DNA of 64,000 bases from Desulfovibrionaceae bacterium (lineage in GTDB: Bacteria > Desulfobacterota > Desulfovibrionia > Desulfovibrionales > Desulfovibrionaceae), in the NCBI GenBank assembly GCA_009783025.1, contig WRHY01000005.1:62001-126000 (forward strand), read 5' to 3'. This document shows positions 16,177-27,200 of this stretch, one piece after another (within the stretch, counting starts at the first letter, position 1; every line of letters starts with the position of its first letter). A program made the translations under genes and the position numbers. The notes under the pieces were generated by a model, which saw only the letters and a list, made by a program, of their open reading frames with translations, made no database searches and had not been told where the DNA came from.

Positions 16177-17694
16177 ATGAGCAACGCCCATCCTCCCCTC
16201 CAGGGACTCCCCCTGCTGCTGTTGACCGTGGCCCTGCCCCTGGCCACCTTCATGCAGGTTCTGGACAGCACCATTGCCAACGTGGCCGTGCCCACCCTGG
16301 CCGGAAACCTTGGCGCTTCCACCACCCAGGGCACCTGGGTCATTACCTCCTATGCCGTGGCCAATGCCATTTCCCTGCCCATCACCGGCTGGCTGGCCCG
16401 CCGTTTCGGCGAAGTGCGGCTCTTTTTGTGGTCCACCGGGCTTTTTGTCTTTGCTTCGTTTTTATGCGGCATGGCCCCCAGCCTCACCCTGCTGGTCTTG
16501 TTCCGGGTCTTGCAGGGAGCCGTTTCCGGCCCCATGCTGCCGCTGGCCCAAACCCTGCTCCTGAACAACTATCCTCCGGCCAAACGCAATATGGCCATCG
16601 CCTTGTGGTCCATGACCGTGTCCGTGGCTCCCATCTTCGGGCCGGTGCTCGGGGGTTTTATCAGCGACAACTACCACTGGGGCTGGATCTTTTTCATCAA
16701 TGTCCCGGTGGGCGCGCTGGTGGTCGTGTTGGTCTGGCGCTTGCTGCGCGATCGGGAAAGCGCGCGCAGGCGTCAGCCGCTCAATGTGGTGGGTCTGAGT
16801 TTATTGGTTCTGGGCGTCGGCGCGCTGCAAATGATGCTGGACCGGGGCAAGGAACTGGACTGGTTCAACTCCACCCAGATCATCACGCTGGCCGTTATCG
16901 CCCTGGTCGGCCTGACCTTTCTGGTGGCCTGGGAACTGACCGACGCCAACCCGATTATTGACCTGCGTCTTTTTGCCTCGCGCAACTTCAGCATCGGGGT
17001 GATCTGCATCAGCCTCGGCATGATGCTTTTTATAGGCACCGTGGTGCTTCTGCCCCTGCTCCTGCAAACGCAGTACGGGTACACGGCCACGCTGGCCGGT
17101 CTGGCTGCCGCGCCCATAGGCATTCTGCCGGTGCTCCTGGCCCCGCTCATCGGCAAGCACGCCTTGCGCCTTATTGACCTGCGCATTCTGATCAGCGCCG
17201 GTTTTCTTGTCTTTGCCGCCTGCATGTACACCCGGACCTGGTTTTCCCCGGACATGGACATGCGTTTTGTCATGGTTCCGCAGTTCGCCCAGGGGCTGGC
17301 CAATGCGCTTTTTTTCACGCCCCTGATCGCTCTGGCCTTTTCTTCCCTGAAGCCGGAACAAATGGCTGGCGCGGCCAGTCTGTTCAACTTTGTGCGCACC
17401 CTGTTCGGAGCCATTGGCGCGTCCGTGGCCATGACCTTGTGGGAACGGCGCGAGGCCGTGCACCACGTCCGTTTGACCGAACATGTGGACCCCTACAGCC
17501 CTTTGGCCAGGGAGAGTCTGGAGCTATTGCAACGCCTCGGCATGGACGCCCAGCAGAGTCTCGGCTATCTGGCCGGGCAGATTACCCGGCAGGGGTTCAT
17601 CCTTTCGGCCAACGACATTTATTGGCTGTGCGCCATTGCTTTTGCGGGCATGAGCGCGGTGGTCTGGTTGGCCAGGCCCGTGAAGCGCGGGTAG
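16177..17694 (+). CDS. DHA2 (EmrB/QacA-type) MFS drug transporter
   Basis: 505 residues, about 14 TM segments. Drug:H+ antiporter-2 signatures: LDSTIANVAVPTLAG in TM1, WVITSYAVANAISLPI, GWLARRFGEVRLF (motif A) and a GPVLGGFISDNYHWGWIFFI motif-C region. Likely exports toxic compounds across the inner membrane. The ATG at 16177 has no Shine-Dalgarno because a family A repeat ends 4 bp upstream. The frame is open back through the repeat (SKPDDGSRQNEPLPA before the Met), so initiation inside the repeat is possible. Confidence 0.93.
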   Translation: MSNAHPPLQGLPLLLLTVALPLATFMQVLDSTIANVAVPTLAGNLGASTTQGTWVITSYAVANAISLPITGWLARRFGEVRLFLWSTGLFVFASFLCGMAPSLTLLVLFRVLQGAVSGPMLPLAQTLLLNNYPPAKRNMAIALWSMTVSVAPIFGPVLGGFISDNYHWGWIFFINVPVGALVVVLVWRLLRDRESARRRQPLNVVGLSLLVLGVGALQMMLDRGKELDWFNSTQIITLAVIALVGLTFLVAWELTDANPIIDLRLFASRNFSIGVICISLGMMLFIGTVVLLPLLLQTQYGYTATLAGLAAAPIGILPVLLAPLIGKHALRLIDLRILISAGFLVFAACMYTRTWFSPDMDMRFVMVPQFAQGLANALFFTPLIALAFSSLKPEQMAGAASLFNFVRTLFGAIGASVAMTLWERREAVHHVRLTEHVDPYSPLARESLELLQRLGMDAQQSLGYLAGQITRQGFILSANDIYWLCAIAFAGMSAVVWLARPVKRG

Positions 17695-17697
17695 CCT

Positions 17698-17955
17698 TCA
17701 TCTCCGCAACCGGCAGTCGCCTATTCCTGAACGTATCCAGTCGGGGTTGATGTTCTCTTTTCTGAGGAGCCGCCAAAGCCAATGGGTGGGAATGGCCTTC
17801 CGGCGCTTAACGTCGGACACTGCCGCCGGTTTGACGTCCAGCACCTGGGCCAGTTGAAGGCAGGTCCTGCATCCGGTGGCCGCGAGAATACGCTCGTATT
17901 GCGGGGCAAAGTCAGGCTGCGGCGATATACGGTAAGGGATGGAGCTTTCGCTCAT
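17698..17955 (-). CDS. CI-repressor-type HTH protein
   Basis: 85 residues from ATG 17955, which follows GGAGA. The helix-turn-helix TCLQLAQVLDVKPAAVSDVK resembles the phage CI repressor N-terminal family; RKAIPTHWLWRLLRKENINPDWI follows. It is paralogous in layout to the protein at 28140-28481 (CRTQIELADFLGIKQSSISD). There is no C-terminal dimerisation/peptidase domain, so it is short for a full repressor. It ends 3 bp from the convergent transporter gene. Confidence 0.75.
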   Translation of the reverse strand: MSESSIPYRISPQPDFAPQYERILAATGCRTCLQLAQVLDVKPAAVSDVKRRKAIPTHWLWRLLRKENINPDWIRSGIGDCRLRR

Positions 17956-18303
17956 GGTGTTCTCCGGCGTTAGTGGTCGGCAACTGCCGGGAAGCAACTG
18001 CCGGGAGCTGAACACCGCCACAGGACGGCGGGCTTATTTCCTCTGCGCGAGGTGTTGTATTCACCGCACTCCCGACATCGTAGACGCGGAAAGCCGGTCG
18101 CGCTTGCCAAAAGGCAAGCGGCAACCCCGCACGAGTCGGCGGCGGCCCGCCTGTGGATAAAGGTGTGTTCAGCACCTGGCGGCACTATGCCTGAGAAGCC
18201 TTGCGATAGCAAGAAGCGGGAGTGTCAATACGTCCCCTGCCCGTTTTTCCTTAACGCCCCTGCGGGGGGCCGGACTCATGAGTCCGGCCGCGCCGGTAGG
18301 CGC
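17956..18303. other. Intergenic region without a supported gene
   Basis: 348 bp between the HTH gene and the efflux locus. It contains a short direct repeat (AACTGCCGGGA twice, near 17980-18007) and GC-rich stems. Open frames here lack ribosome sites and recognisable content. The right end carries the palindrome at 18269-18288. Confidence 0.5.
18269..18288 (-). terminator. Perfect 20-bp palindrome downstream of efflux genes
   Basis: GCCGGACTCATGAGTCCGGC, 16 bp past the RND stop, followed on the minus strand by a second small GC stem (CCCCGCAGGGG). Likely the transcription end of the efflux operon. Confidence 0.55.
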
Positions 18304-21300
18304 TTAGAGCGACGTGGGCGGGTTTCGAGGCTTTGCCTCGAAAAATCTGTCCCGCCAAGGAGCGGAAGCAAGTCGAGAGAAGTACAGGTAGATGACCGGG
18401 GTGGTGAACAGGGTCAGGACCTGGCTGAGCAGCAGGCCGCCCACCATGGTGATGCCCAGGGGATTGCGCAGTTCGGACCCCATGCCCCGGCTGAGCATCA
18501 GGGGCAGAGCGCCGAACAGGGCGGCCAGGGTGGTCATGAGAATGGGCCGGAAGCGCAGCAGACAGGCCTGGTGAATGGCTTCGGGCGGGTCTTTGCCTTC
18601 GTTGCGTTCCGCGTCCAGGGCAAAGTCGATCATCATGATGGCGTTTTTTTTGACAATGCCGATGAGCAGTATCAGGCCGATGATGGAGACCACATCCAGG
18701 GGGATGGAGCACAGCATCAGGGCCAGCAGTGCGCCCACCCCGGCCGAAGGCAGGGCCGAGAGAATGGTGATGGGATGGATGTAGCTCTCGTAGAGCACGC
18801 CGAGCACGATGTAGACCGTGAACACCGCTGCCAGCAGGAGCCAGGCCGCGCCGCTCAGGGAGTCCTGAAAGGCCTGGGCCGCGCCCTGGAAGGTCAGGCG
18901 CACCGAGGGCGGCAGTTTGATGCCTTCCGCCGTGTTCAGGATGCTTTGCACGGCCTTGCCCAAAGATGCGCCCTCACGCAGGTTAAAGGAAACGGCCACG
19001 GCCGGGAACTGGTTCTGCCGGTTGATGGAAAGCCGGGTAGTGGTTTCCTTGACCCTGGCAAAGCTGTGCAGAGGCACGATCGTTCCGCCCGCGCCCGGCA
19101 CATGGATGTTCTCAATGGCCGCCGGTCCCTGGGCAAAGTCCTCGCCCACCTCCAGCACCACCCGGTACTGGTTGGCCTGGGTGAAAATAGTGCTGATCTG
19201 GCGCTGGCCAAAGGCGTTGTACAGGGCGCTGTCAATGGCGGCCATGCTCACGCCCAGGCGCGCGGCCGTGTCTTTGTCCACCAGGATGGAGGCTTGCAGG
19301 CCCTGGTTCTGCAAGTCCCCGGCCGCGTCGCTGATCAGAGGGTCGGCGTTCATGGCCGCGATCAGGCGCGGCGCCCACAGGTCCAGTTCCTCCTGGTGCA
19401 CGGAATCCATGACCAATTGGTATTGCGAGCGGCTGACCCTATCTTCAATGGTCAGGTCCTGTACCGGCTGCAAATACAGGGCAATGCCCGGCAGGTCCGC
19501 GACTCGCTGCCGCAGGCGGGCCATCACGGCCGGAGCCTTGTCCCGGCCCTGGTCCAGGGGTTTCAAGTTGATCAGCAGGCGTCCGTTGTTCTGGGTGGTG
19601 TTCACGCCGTCAATGCCGATGAACGAGGACAGGCTTTCCACGTCCGGGTCTTGCAGGATGCGCTCGGCAAGTTCCTGTTGCAGCGTTGCCATGGCCGCAA
19701 AGGAGATGCTTTGCGGCGCTTCGCTGAAGCCCTGGATGACCCCGGTATCCTGCACCGGGATGAAGCCTTTGGGGATGATCACGTACAGGCCCACGCTGAT
19801 GCTCAGGGTGATCAGGGTGACGGCCAGGGTCAGGCCCTGGTGCCGGAAAACCCAGCGCAGGGCGATGTCGTAGCGGTCCAGGGCCGCGTCAAAAACTTTG
19901 CCGAGCAGCCGTTCCAGGCGGCCCGGTTTGGCAGCGGATGACGAGCCGCCGCCCCGCAAGATATAGGCGCACATCATGGGCGTCAGGGTGAGGGAGATGA
20001 CGGCGGAGAGCAGAATGGAGATGCTCAGGGTAACGGCGAATTCGCGAAACAGCCTGCCCACCACGTCGCGCATGAACAGCAGCGGGATGAGCACGGCCAC
20101 CAGGGAAAAGGTCAGGCTGATGATGGTAAAGGCGATCTGTTGCGCGCCCTTGAGGGCCGCCTCTTTGGGATCAAGCCCCATTTCCCGGTAGCGGCTGATG
20201 TTTTCAATGACCACAATGGCATCGTCCACCACAAAGCCGGTGGCAATGGCCAGGGCCATGAGGGTCAGGTTGTTCAGGGAAAACCCGGCCAGGTACATGA
20301 CCCCGAACGTGCCCACCAGGGACAGGGGCACGGCAACGGCCGGAATGCTGGTGGCCGGGAGGTTGCGCAAAAAAAGAAAGGTGACCAGGGCCACAAGCAC
20401 TACGGCCAGCATCAGTTCAAACTCCACATCAGCCACCGAGGCCCGGATGGTGATGGTGCGGTCCGTGAGCACGCTCACCTCGATGGCGTCAGGCAGGGAG
20501 GAACGCAGTTCCGGCAGCAGGCGTTTGACGTTTTCCGCCACTTCCAGCACGTTTGCGCCGGGCTGGCGCTGGATGTTGACCAGGATGGCCTGATCCCTGC
20601 CCGCCCAGGCCTTCAGGCGGACGTTTTCCGGCGCTTCCGCAGCTTCGGCCACATCGCGCAAATACACGGGCGCGCCGTTGAAGTACCCGATAATCATGTT
20701 CAGGTATTCATCCGCCTGCAAAAGCTGGTCGTTCACCTCAATGGTGGAGGCGCGCATGGGGCCGTCAAAGCTGCCTTTGGCCTGGTTGACGTTGGCCGAG
20801 GCAATGGCCGTGCGCATGTCATCCAGGCTCAGGCCATACGAGGCCAAGGCCGTGGGATTGGCCCGCACGCGCACGGCCGGACGCTGGCCGCCGCTCAGGC
20901 TGACCAGCCCGACCCCGCTGACCTGGGAAACCTTTTGCACCAGGCGCGTGTCCACGTAATCGGCTATGCGGGCAATGGGCATGGTTTTGGACGTCACGGC
21001 CAGGGTCAGCACCGGCGGGTCAGCCGGGTTCACCTTGCTGTACACGGGCGGCGTGGGCAGGTCCGGAGGCAACAGGCTCCCGGCCGCGTTCACCGCTGCC
21101 TGCACTTCCTGCACGGCCACGTCCAGGGGCACGCTCAGGGAAAAACGCAGGGTGATGATGGAACTTCCGGCCGAACTGACCGAAGACATCTGGGTCAGCC
21201 CGGCCATTTGCCCGAACTGGCTCTCCAGGGGGGCGGTAATGGTGTTGGCCGTGACCTGGGGGCTGGCGCCGGGATAAAAGGTCTGCACCTGGATGGTCGG

Positions 21301-21426
21301 ATAGTCGATCTCGGGCAGGGCGGAAACAGGCAGGAACCGGTACGCGATGATGCCGGACACCAGCAGGGCTATGGCCAGCAGGGTGGTGGCAATGGGTTTT
21401 TGAATAAAGATGCGCGACGGGTTCAC
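18304..21426 (-). CDS. RND multidrug efflux permease (MdtB/MdtC-like)
   Basis: 1040 residues from GTG 21426. Inner-membrane proton-driven pump of the HAE-1 RND family: opening [32 protein letters not shown] porter start, TM4 with [16 protein letters not shown] holding the proton-relay Asp pair, and [15 protein letters not shown] at the start of the second half. The start is 10 bp after the fusion-protein stop. A second RND gene in the same locus suggests an MdtBC-like heteromeric pump. Confidence 0.94.
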   Translation of the reverse strand: MNPSRIFIQKPIATTLLAIALLVSGIIAYRFLPVSALPEIDYPTIQVQTFYPGASPQVTANTITAPLESQFGQMAGLTQMSSVSSAGSSIITLRFSLSVPLDVAVQEVQAAVNAAGSLLPPDLPTPPVYSKVNPADPPVLTLAVTSKTMPIARIADYVDTRLVQKVSQVSGVGLVSLSGGQRPAVRVRANPTALASYGLSLDDMRTAIASANVNQAKGSFDGPMRASTIEVNDQLLQADEYLNMIIGYFNGAPVYLRDVAEAAEAPENVRLKAWAGRDQAILVNIQRQPGANVLEVAENVKRLLPELRSSLPDAIEVSVLTDRTITIRASVADVEFELMLAVVLVALVTFLFLRNLPATSIPAVAVPLSLVGTFGVMYLAGFSLNNLTLMALAIATGFVVDDAIVVIENISRYREMGLDPKEAALKGAQQIAFTIISLTFSLVAVLIPLLFMRDVVGRLFREFAVTLSISILLSAVISLTLTPMMCAYILRGGGSSSAAKPGRLERLLGKVFDAALDRYDIALRWVFRHQGLTLAVTLITLSISVGLYVIIPKGFIPVQDTGVIQGFSEAPQSISFAAMATLQQELAERILQDPDVESLSSFIGIDGVNTTQNNGRLLINLKPLDQGRDKAPAVMARLRQRVADLPGIALYLQPVQDLTIEDRVSRSQYQLVMDSVHQEELDLWAPRLIAAMNADPLISDAAGDLQNQGLQASILVDKDTAARLGVSMAAIDSALYNAFGQRQISTIFTQANQYRVVLEVGEDFAQGPAAIENIHVPGAGGTIVPLHSFARVKETTTRLSINRQNQFPAVAVSFNLREGASLGKAVQSILNTAEGIKLPPSVRLTFQGAAQAFQDSLSGAAWLLLAAVFTVYIVLGVLYESYIHPITILSALPSAGVGALLALMLCSIPLDVVSIIGLILLIGIVKKNAIMMIDFALDAERNEGKDPPEAIHQACLLRFRPILMTTLAALFGALPLMLSRGMGSELRNPLGITMVGGLLLSQVLTLFTTPVIYLYFSRLASAPWRDRFFEAKPRNPPTSL

Positions 21427-21436
21427 GGCTGCGGCT

Positions 21437-22600
21437 CTATTTCTCTTTGATAACCGTAACCAGGGCCTTGTCGCCCAGGCGATCAAAGCCGTCGATCACC
21501 ACGCGCTCGCCGGGGCTCACTCCGTGCGTGGCCACGCTGTGTTCGTCATCGGCCGGGCCGAGGCTGACCTGGCGCAGGGCAACCCGGTTATCCGCTTCCA
21601 CCACGTAGACAAAAGGCCCCTGGCGTCCGAGCTGCACGGCCTGGGTGGGAATGATGCACACGCCTTTCAATGTATCAACCAGAATTTTGGCGTTCACGAA
21701 CAGGTTGGGGAAAAGTTTATTGTCCGCATTCGTGAAATCCCCTTTGACCCGTACCGTGCCCGTGCTGATATTCACCTGGTTGTCCAGGGCCGACAGCGTG
21801 CCCGTTGCCAGGAGCGTTTGTTTCACCCGGTCCCAGGCCTCCACCCGCACCGGGTGTCCCGCTTTCCGCGCTTCCAGCACCTGAGGCAGTTGGGTGTCCG
21901 TGACCGTGAACAGCACGTTGATGGGTTGCACCTGGTTGATGATGACCAGGCCGGTGCTGTCCGTGGTCTGGACGATATTGCCGGGGTCCACGGCGCTCAG
22001 GCCCGCCAGGCCGTTCAGAGGAGCGTTTATTTTGGTGAATTCCAGTTGCAAGGCGGCCGCGTCCAGCAGGCCTTGGTCCATGATGACCGCAGCTTCAAAT
22101 TCCGCGACCTGGGCCACCGCATTGTCCAGATCCTGCTGCGTGGCCGAATCCTTGGGCCGCAGACGCCGGATACGGGCCAGGTTTTGCCGGGCATTAAGGA
22201 GCGAAGCCTGATCCCGCTGCAACTGCCCCTGGTATTGCTTCACCTGGGCCGCGAAAGGGCGCGGATCTATTTCCGCCAGCAGGTCCCCGTTCTTGACCAT
22301 CGCGCCTTCAGTAAAGTGATTGTTCAAGAGCTCGCCGTCCACCCGGCTGCGCACGGTAACGGTGTTATAGGCGGTAACCGTGCCCAGGCTGGAAAAATAC
22401 ACCGGAAAATCCCCGCGCACCGCCCCCGCCGCATGCACCGGTATGGCCGGGGAGGCCGGTCCGTGGTTCGCAGGGTGCTCTTTGTTCGCGAACAGCGCGG
22501 ACCCGGCCAGGTACAGCAGAAACAAAACAGAAGCCATGACAGCCACCCGGAGAACCAGGCGGCGTCCGGGCAGTTTGGAGGGCGACAAGGGAGTGATCAT
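21437..22600 (-). CDS. RND efflux periplasmic adaptor (MdtA-like)
   Basis: 387 residues. HlyD/MFP family: an N-terminal anchor ([20 protein letters not shown]), lipoyl half-motifs around [12 protein letters not shown], a helical hairpin ([20 protein letters not shown]), and barrel strands near [20 protein letters not shown]. It bridges the inner-membrane pumps and an outer-membrane channel. ATG 22600 follows AAGGA. A family A repeat lies 36 bp upstream, between it and the outer-membrane factor. Confidence 0.93.
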   Translation of the reverse strand: MITPLSPSKLPGRRLVLRVAVMASVLFLLYLAGSALFANKEHPANHGPASPAIPVHAAGAVRGDFPVYFSSLGTVTAYNTVTVRSRVDGELLNNHFTEGAMVKNGDLLAEIDPRPFAAQVKQYQGQLQRDQASLLNARQNLARIRRLRPKDSATQQDLDNAVAQVAEFEAAVIMDQGLLDAAALQLEFTKINAPLNGLAGLSAVDPGNIVQTTDSTGLVIINQVQPINVLFTVTDTQLPQVLEARKAGHPVRVEAWDRVKQTLLATGTLSALDNQVNISTGTVRVKGDFTNADNKLFPNLFVNAKILVDTLKGVCIIPTQAVQLGRQGPFVYVVEADNRVALRQVSLGPADDEHSVATHGVSPGERVVIDGFDRLGDKALVTVIKEK

Positions 22601-22635
22601 AGTGGTTCCTTAATAGTATTGGGGCTCCGCCCTTT

Positions 22636-22762
22636 GGTAGTGCCTCAGTTTGGTGTCAGACGAGGAAGGCAAGTTTTTGCGAGGGTGGGCTGGGCTCTTC
22701 GGCCCTGCCCCCCGAGCAAAAATGCAGCCTGACGAAGTATCACGCCAAACTGAGGCACTACC
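22636..22762. repeat. Family A repeat, copy 4, forming the OMF stop codon
   Basis: 127 bp. Arms GGTAGTGCCTCAGTTTGG / CCAAACTGAGGCACTACC match exactly. On the minus strand its first bases GGTAG provide the TAG stop of the efflux fusion ORF. The centre is more diverged (AGTTTTTGCGAGGGTGGGC...). Confidence 0.9.
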
Positions 22763-24284
22763 ACCCGCCGCCCAAAGCGCGAATTAAGCTGACTAAGGCG
22801 GCAAAGCGCGCCCCGCGCAGTTGCTCCACGGTGCGGGCGTTGGTCAGGGTGACGGCCTGGGCCGTGGCCACGTTCAGATAGTTCAGGGTCCCGGCCTGGT
22901 ACTGGTCCATGTACATGGCCTCGGCGTCGCGCGCGGCGGCCAGGGCTTCTTCTTGCAGGGCAAATTCTTGTTCCAGCAGACGGGTGGCGGCCAGGGCGTC
23001 CTCCACATCGGCAAAGGCCTGGAGCACGGTCTGGCGGTAGTTGGCGACAGCCGCTTCCCAGGCTGCCTCGGCCTGATCGGTTTTGGCTATGATGGCTCCC
23101 CCCTGGAACAGGGTCAGGGCCAGGGCCGGGCCAAAGGACCAGATCTCGCTCGGCGCGGTGAACCAGCGCGCAAAAGAGGCGCTGGTGTATCCGCCGCTGG
23201 CCGGGAAGGTGAGCGAGGGAAACCAGGCGCTCTTGGCCACGCCGATGTCCGCGTTAGCGGCCATGACCTGACGTTCGGCCGTTGCCACGTCCGGACGCCG
23301 TTCCAGCAGATACGAGGGGATGCCCGCGTCAATGCGCGGCAACTGCGCCTTGAGCGGGGCCGGGGCAAGGGTGAACTCGGAGGCGGGCAGCCCGAGCAGC
23401 AGCGCGATGGCGTGTTCGGTCTGTTTGCGCTGCACATCCAGGTCCACGCGCTGCGCCTCGGCCGCTTTGAGCTGGGCCTTGGCCGTTGCCACGTCGGCGC
23501 GGGCGGCTGTTCCGGCTTCGTACTGGTTTTGAGTTATGCGCAGGAAGCGGGTGTAAGCGGCGACTGTTTTGGCGTACAGGTCCAGCATGGCGTCAAAGGT
23601 GCGCAACTGGAAATAGTTCAGGGCCAGTTCCGCCCGCATGCTGAGAATAACCGCGTCCAGGGTGGCGGCCATGGCTCCGGCTTGCGCCTCGGCGCTCTCC
23701 ACGCTGCGCCGGGTTCCGCCCCAGAGGTCCAGTTCCCAACCGGCCTGCAAGGTCGCCGTGTAGGTGGTTTGCACGCCCGGCGGCTGGACGGCGCGGCCCC
23801 GGCTGATGCTTCCGCTGCCGCCGAGCACGGGAAAGAAGGCGGCTCTGGCTTCGCGCACCTGGGCCTGGGCCTGGCGCAGATTGGCCCGCGCGGACTCGAT
23901 ATTCTGGTTGGAGCGCTCCAGATCGCGCATAAAGATGTTGAGCGCGGGATCGGCAAAGGCCTCCCACCAGGGACCGGAATCCACGCTGCCGGGCGCGGCC
24001 AGCCGCCAGTCAGCCTGGAGCGCGTCCGCGTGGGCGGCTTCTTGGTAGTGTCTCCGTTTGCCGTCAGACGAGGAAGGCGCAGCTTTGGGCGATGGGGCTG
24101 GACTCTTACGGTCCTGCCCCGGAGCACAAAGCAAGTCTGACGAAGTATCACGGCAAACGGAGTCACTACCGGCTTCTTTGTAGGCGTGGGGCACGCTTGT
24201 GGCGGGCCGCGTGTAATCCGGCCCCACGGCGCAGCCGGAAGCCAGACAGCAGAGCAGGACTGCGGGAAGGAGGCGGGTTGCCAC
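22758..24284 (-). CDS. Outer-membrane efflux lipoprotein module (possible separate start)
   Basis: From GTG 24284 the frame gives 508 residues: signal peptide and lipobox (VLLCCLASGC, then AVGPDYTRP), the NodT/OprM family opening, and two OEP repeats (NQNIESARANLRQAQAQVRE; GLPASEFTLAPAPL). About 45 residues (DSVCRDTSSDLLCAPG...AAPSSSDGK) near the mature N-terminus come from a family A repeat; without them the length is a typical ~463. No strong Shine-Dalgarno precedes the GTG. Listed separately because topology would demand signal-peptide export of this part. Confidence 0.6.
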   Translation of the reverse strand: MATRLLPAVLLCCLASGCAVGPDYTRPATSVPHAYKEAGSDSVCRDTSSDLLCAPGQDRKSPAPSPKAAPSSSDGKRRHYQEAAHADALQADWRLAAPGSVDSGPWWEAFADPALNIFMRDLERSNQNIESARANLRQAQAQVREARAAFFPVLGGSGSISRGRAVQPPGVQTTYTATLQAGWELDLWGGTRRSVESAEAQAGAMAATLDAVILSMRAELALNYFQLRTFDAMLDLYAKTVAAYTRFLRITQNQYEAGTAARADVATAKAQLKAAEAQRVDLDVQRKQTEHAIALLLGLPASEFTLAPAPLKAQLPRIDAGIPSYLLERRPDVATAERQVMAANADIGVAKSAWFPSLTFPASGGYTSASFARWFTAPSEIWSFGPALALTLFQGGAIIAKTDQAEAAWEAAVANYRQTVLQAFADVEDALAATRLLEQEFALQEEALAAARDAEAMYMDQYQAGTLNYLNVATAQAVTLTNARTVEQLRGARFAALVSLIRALGGGW

Positions 24285-27200
24285 AGTCCGCGCTTCAACG
24301 GGGCGTTTGAACAGGCGTTGCAGGGTTTCGTTCCAGCGGGTGTTCAGATCTTCAAGGTACAGGTAGAGGATCGGGGTGGTGTACAGGGTCAGCAATTGGC
24401 TCATGAGCAGGCCGCCGATAATTGATACCCCGAGTGGGCGGCGCAGTTCGGAACCGTCGCCAAAGCCCACGGCCAGGGGCACGGCGCCCAGGAGCGCGGC
24501 CAGGGTGGTCATCATGATGGGCCGGAAACGCAGGGCGCAGGCGGCCCGGATGCTTTCCTCGGCGCTCATGCCTTCGGCCCGGCGGGTCAGGGCAAAATCA
24601 ATCAGCAGGATGGCGTTCTTTTTCACGATGCCTGCCAGGAGCAGCACGCCGATCAGGGCAATGACGGAAAAATCCATGCCGAACAGCAGCAGGGCCAGGA
24701 GCGCGCCAATGCCCGCGGGCGGCAGCGTGGACAGGATGGTAATGGGGTGCACGTAGCTCTCGTAGAGCACGCCGAGCACCACATAGAGGCAGAATATGGC
24801 CGCGAAAATAAGCCAGGGCTGGCTGCGCAGGGAGGTCTCGAATTCCTTGGCCGTGCCCTGGAACGAGGCGCGCACGGACTTGGGCATGTGGATGGCCCGG
24901 CGCGCCGCCTCAATGCGCGCCGTGGCCTCGGACAGGGAACTGCCCGGATCCAGATTGAAGGAAATGGTGGCGGCCGGACTCTGGCCCTGATGGTTCACCT
25001 GGACCGGGGTTCTGTCCGGCGCAAAGGAAGCCAGGGCGCTCAAGGGAACCAGGGTGCCGTTTTGGGCCGGAACGTACACGGCCTTCAGCCCTTCCGGTCC
25101 CTGCCACTGGCTGTCTTCGGTCAGCAGCACCACCCGGTACTGGTTGCGCTCGCCGTATATGGTGGACACCAGCCGCTGTCCAAAGGCGTTGTTCAGGGCC
25201 GCGTCAACCTGATCCATGGTCACGCCGAGCCGCGCGGCCGTGTCGCGGTCCACGCTGACCAGGGACTCCAGGCCGCCGCTCTGGAAATCGCTGTTCAGGT
25301 CCTTGAAGAGGGGATCGGACTTCAAGGCCCGCTGCAAGGTGTCCGTCCAGTGCCGCAGTTGGTCCAGGTCTTCGGTCTGCAAGGTATACTGGTACATGGC
25401 GCGCGATATGCGCCCGCCCACGTTGATGTCCTGGGCGGCGGCGAGAAAAAGCTGCGCGCCGGGTTCGCTGTTGACCTTGCCGCGCAGGCGGACAATAACT
25501 TCGTCCGCGTCCGCGTCCCGCTGCGAGCGCGGCTTCAGGGCAATGGCGATAAAAGCCGAAGTGCTGCCCGTGGTATACCCGGCCACGGTTTCCACTGCCG
25601 GATCGCTGCTCGCGGCCCGCATGAGCAGGCGGATTTTTTGGCTCATGGCCTGAAAGGACAGGGACTGGTCGGCCAGCAAAGCCCCCCGGATAAGGCCGGT
25701 GTCCTGCTGCGGAAAAAAGCCCTTGGGCGTCACGATATACAGGAACACGGTCAGTCCGGTGATGAAAAACCACAGGATGAGCACGAATTGTTTATGCTTC
25801 AGAAAGAGGTCCAGGCTGCTGGTGTAGCCGCGCAGCACGGCCGCGTGAAAGGCGGCCAGATGCCGCGCCAGGGCGGAAGGCGCGGGAGCGGAAGCTGTTT
25901 TCCCTTGTAAAAGGGAGGCGCACAGCATGGGCGTCAGGGTAAGGGACAGCAGCAGGGAAACCGCGATAGCCAGGGACAGGGTGGCCGCGAACTCGCGGAA
26001 CAGGCGTCCGGCTATGCCCTGCATGAACAGGATGGGAATGAACACCGCGATCAGGGACAGGCTGATGGAAAACACGGTAAAGCTCACCTCGCGCGCGCCC
26101 TGAATGGCCGCCTGCGCGGGCGGAACGCCGTTTTCGAGGTGGCGGCTGATGTTTTCCAGCACCACAATGGCGTCGTCCACCACAAAGCCGGTGGCAATGG
26201 CCAGGGCCATGAGGGAAAGGTTGTCCAGGCTGAATCCGCACAAATACATACCGGCAAAGGTGCCGATAATGGACGCGCCCACCCCGATGCCGGGAATAAG
26301 GGTCCCCCTGGCCGTGTACAGGAAAAGGAAGACCACGAGCACCACCAGGCCCACGGAAATAACCAGGGCGCGCATCACCTCGTGCAAAGAGGAGCGGATG
26401 GTGATGGTGCGGTCAAACACGGCCTCCATGCGCACCGAGGCCGGAATAAGTTCCCGCAAGGACGGCAGCGTGGCCTTTACAGCGTCCACAGCCTCAATGA
26501 TGTTGGCTCCGGGACGGCGGTAAATGAGCAGCATGACCGCTGGCCTGTCTTCCAACAGGCCGATGTTGCGCACGTCCTGCACCGAGTCCGTGACCGTGGC
26601 CACGTCCATGAGGCGCACGGCGTTGCCGTTGTCCCAGGCCACGATGAGCGGGGCGTATTCATGGGCCGCGCGCGCCCGGCTGTTGACCGCGATCTGCCAG
26701 TAGCGGCCGTCCGTTTCCAGCGCGCCCTGGGGCAGGTTGTCGTTATACCCGGCAATGGCCTCGCGCACCTGTTCAAGGCTGAGCCCGCGCTGGTGCAGTC
26801 GGTCCATGTTCACGGCCACGCGCACGGCAGGCAGAGCCGAACCGCCCACAATCACCTGGCCCACGCCGTCCACCTGGGCAATCTTTGGGGAAACCAGGGT
26901 GGAGGCCAGGTCAAAAAGCCGCTCCCGGGGCATGGACTCCGAACTTAAGGACACCAGCATGATGGGCGCGTCCGCCGGGTTGACCAGCTTGTAGGTGGGG
27001 TTGGTGGTCAGGCCCGAGGGCAAATCGCCCAAGGCGGTGTTGATGGCCGCCTGCACGTCCCTGGCCGCGCCGTTGATGTCCCGGTCCAGGTCGAACTGCA
27101 CGGTCACGGTTGTGGTGCCAAGGGTACTGACCGAAGTCATTTCGGTAATGCCCGCAATAGCGCCGATGGCCCGCTCGAGCGGCGTGGCCACCGAGGCGGC

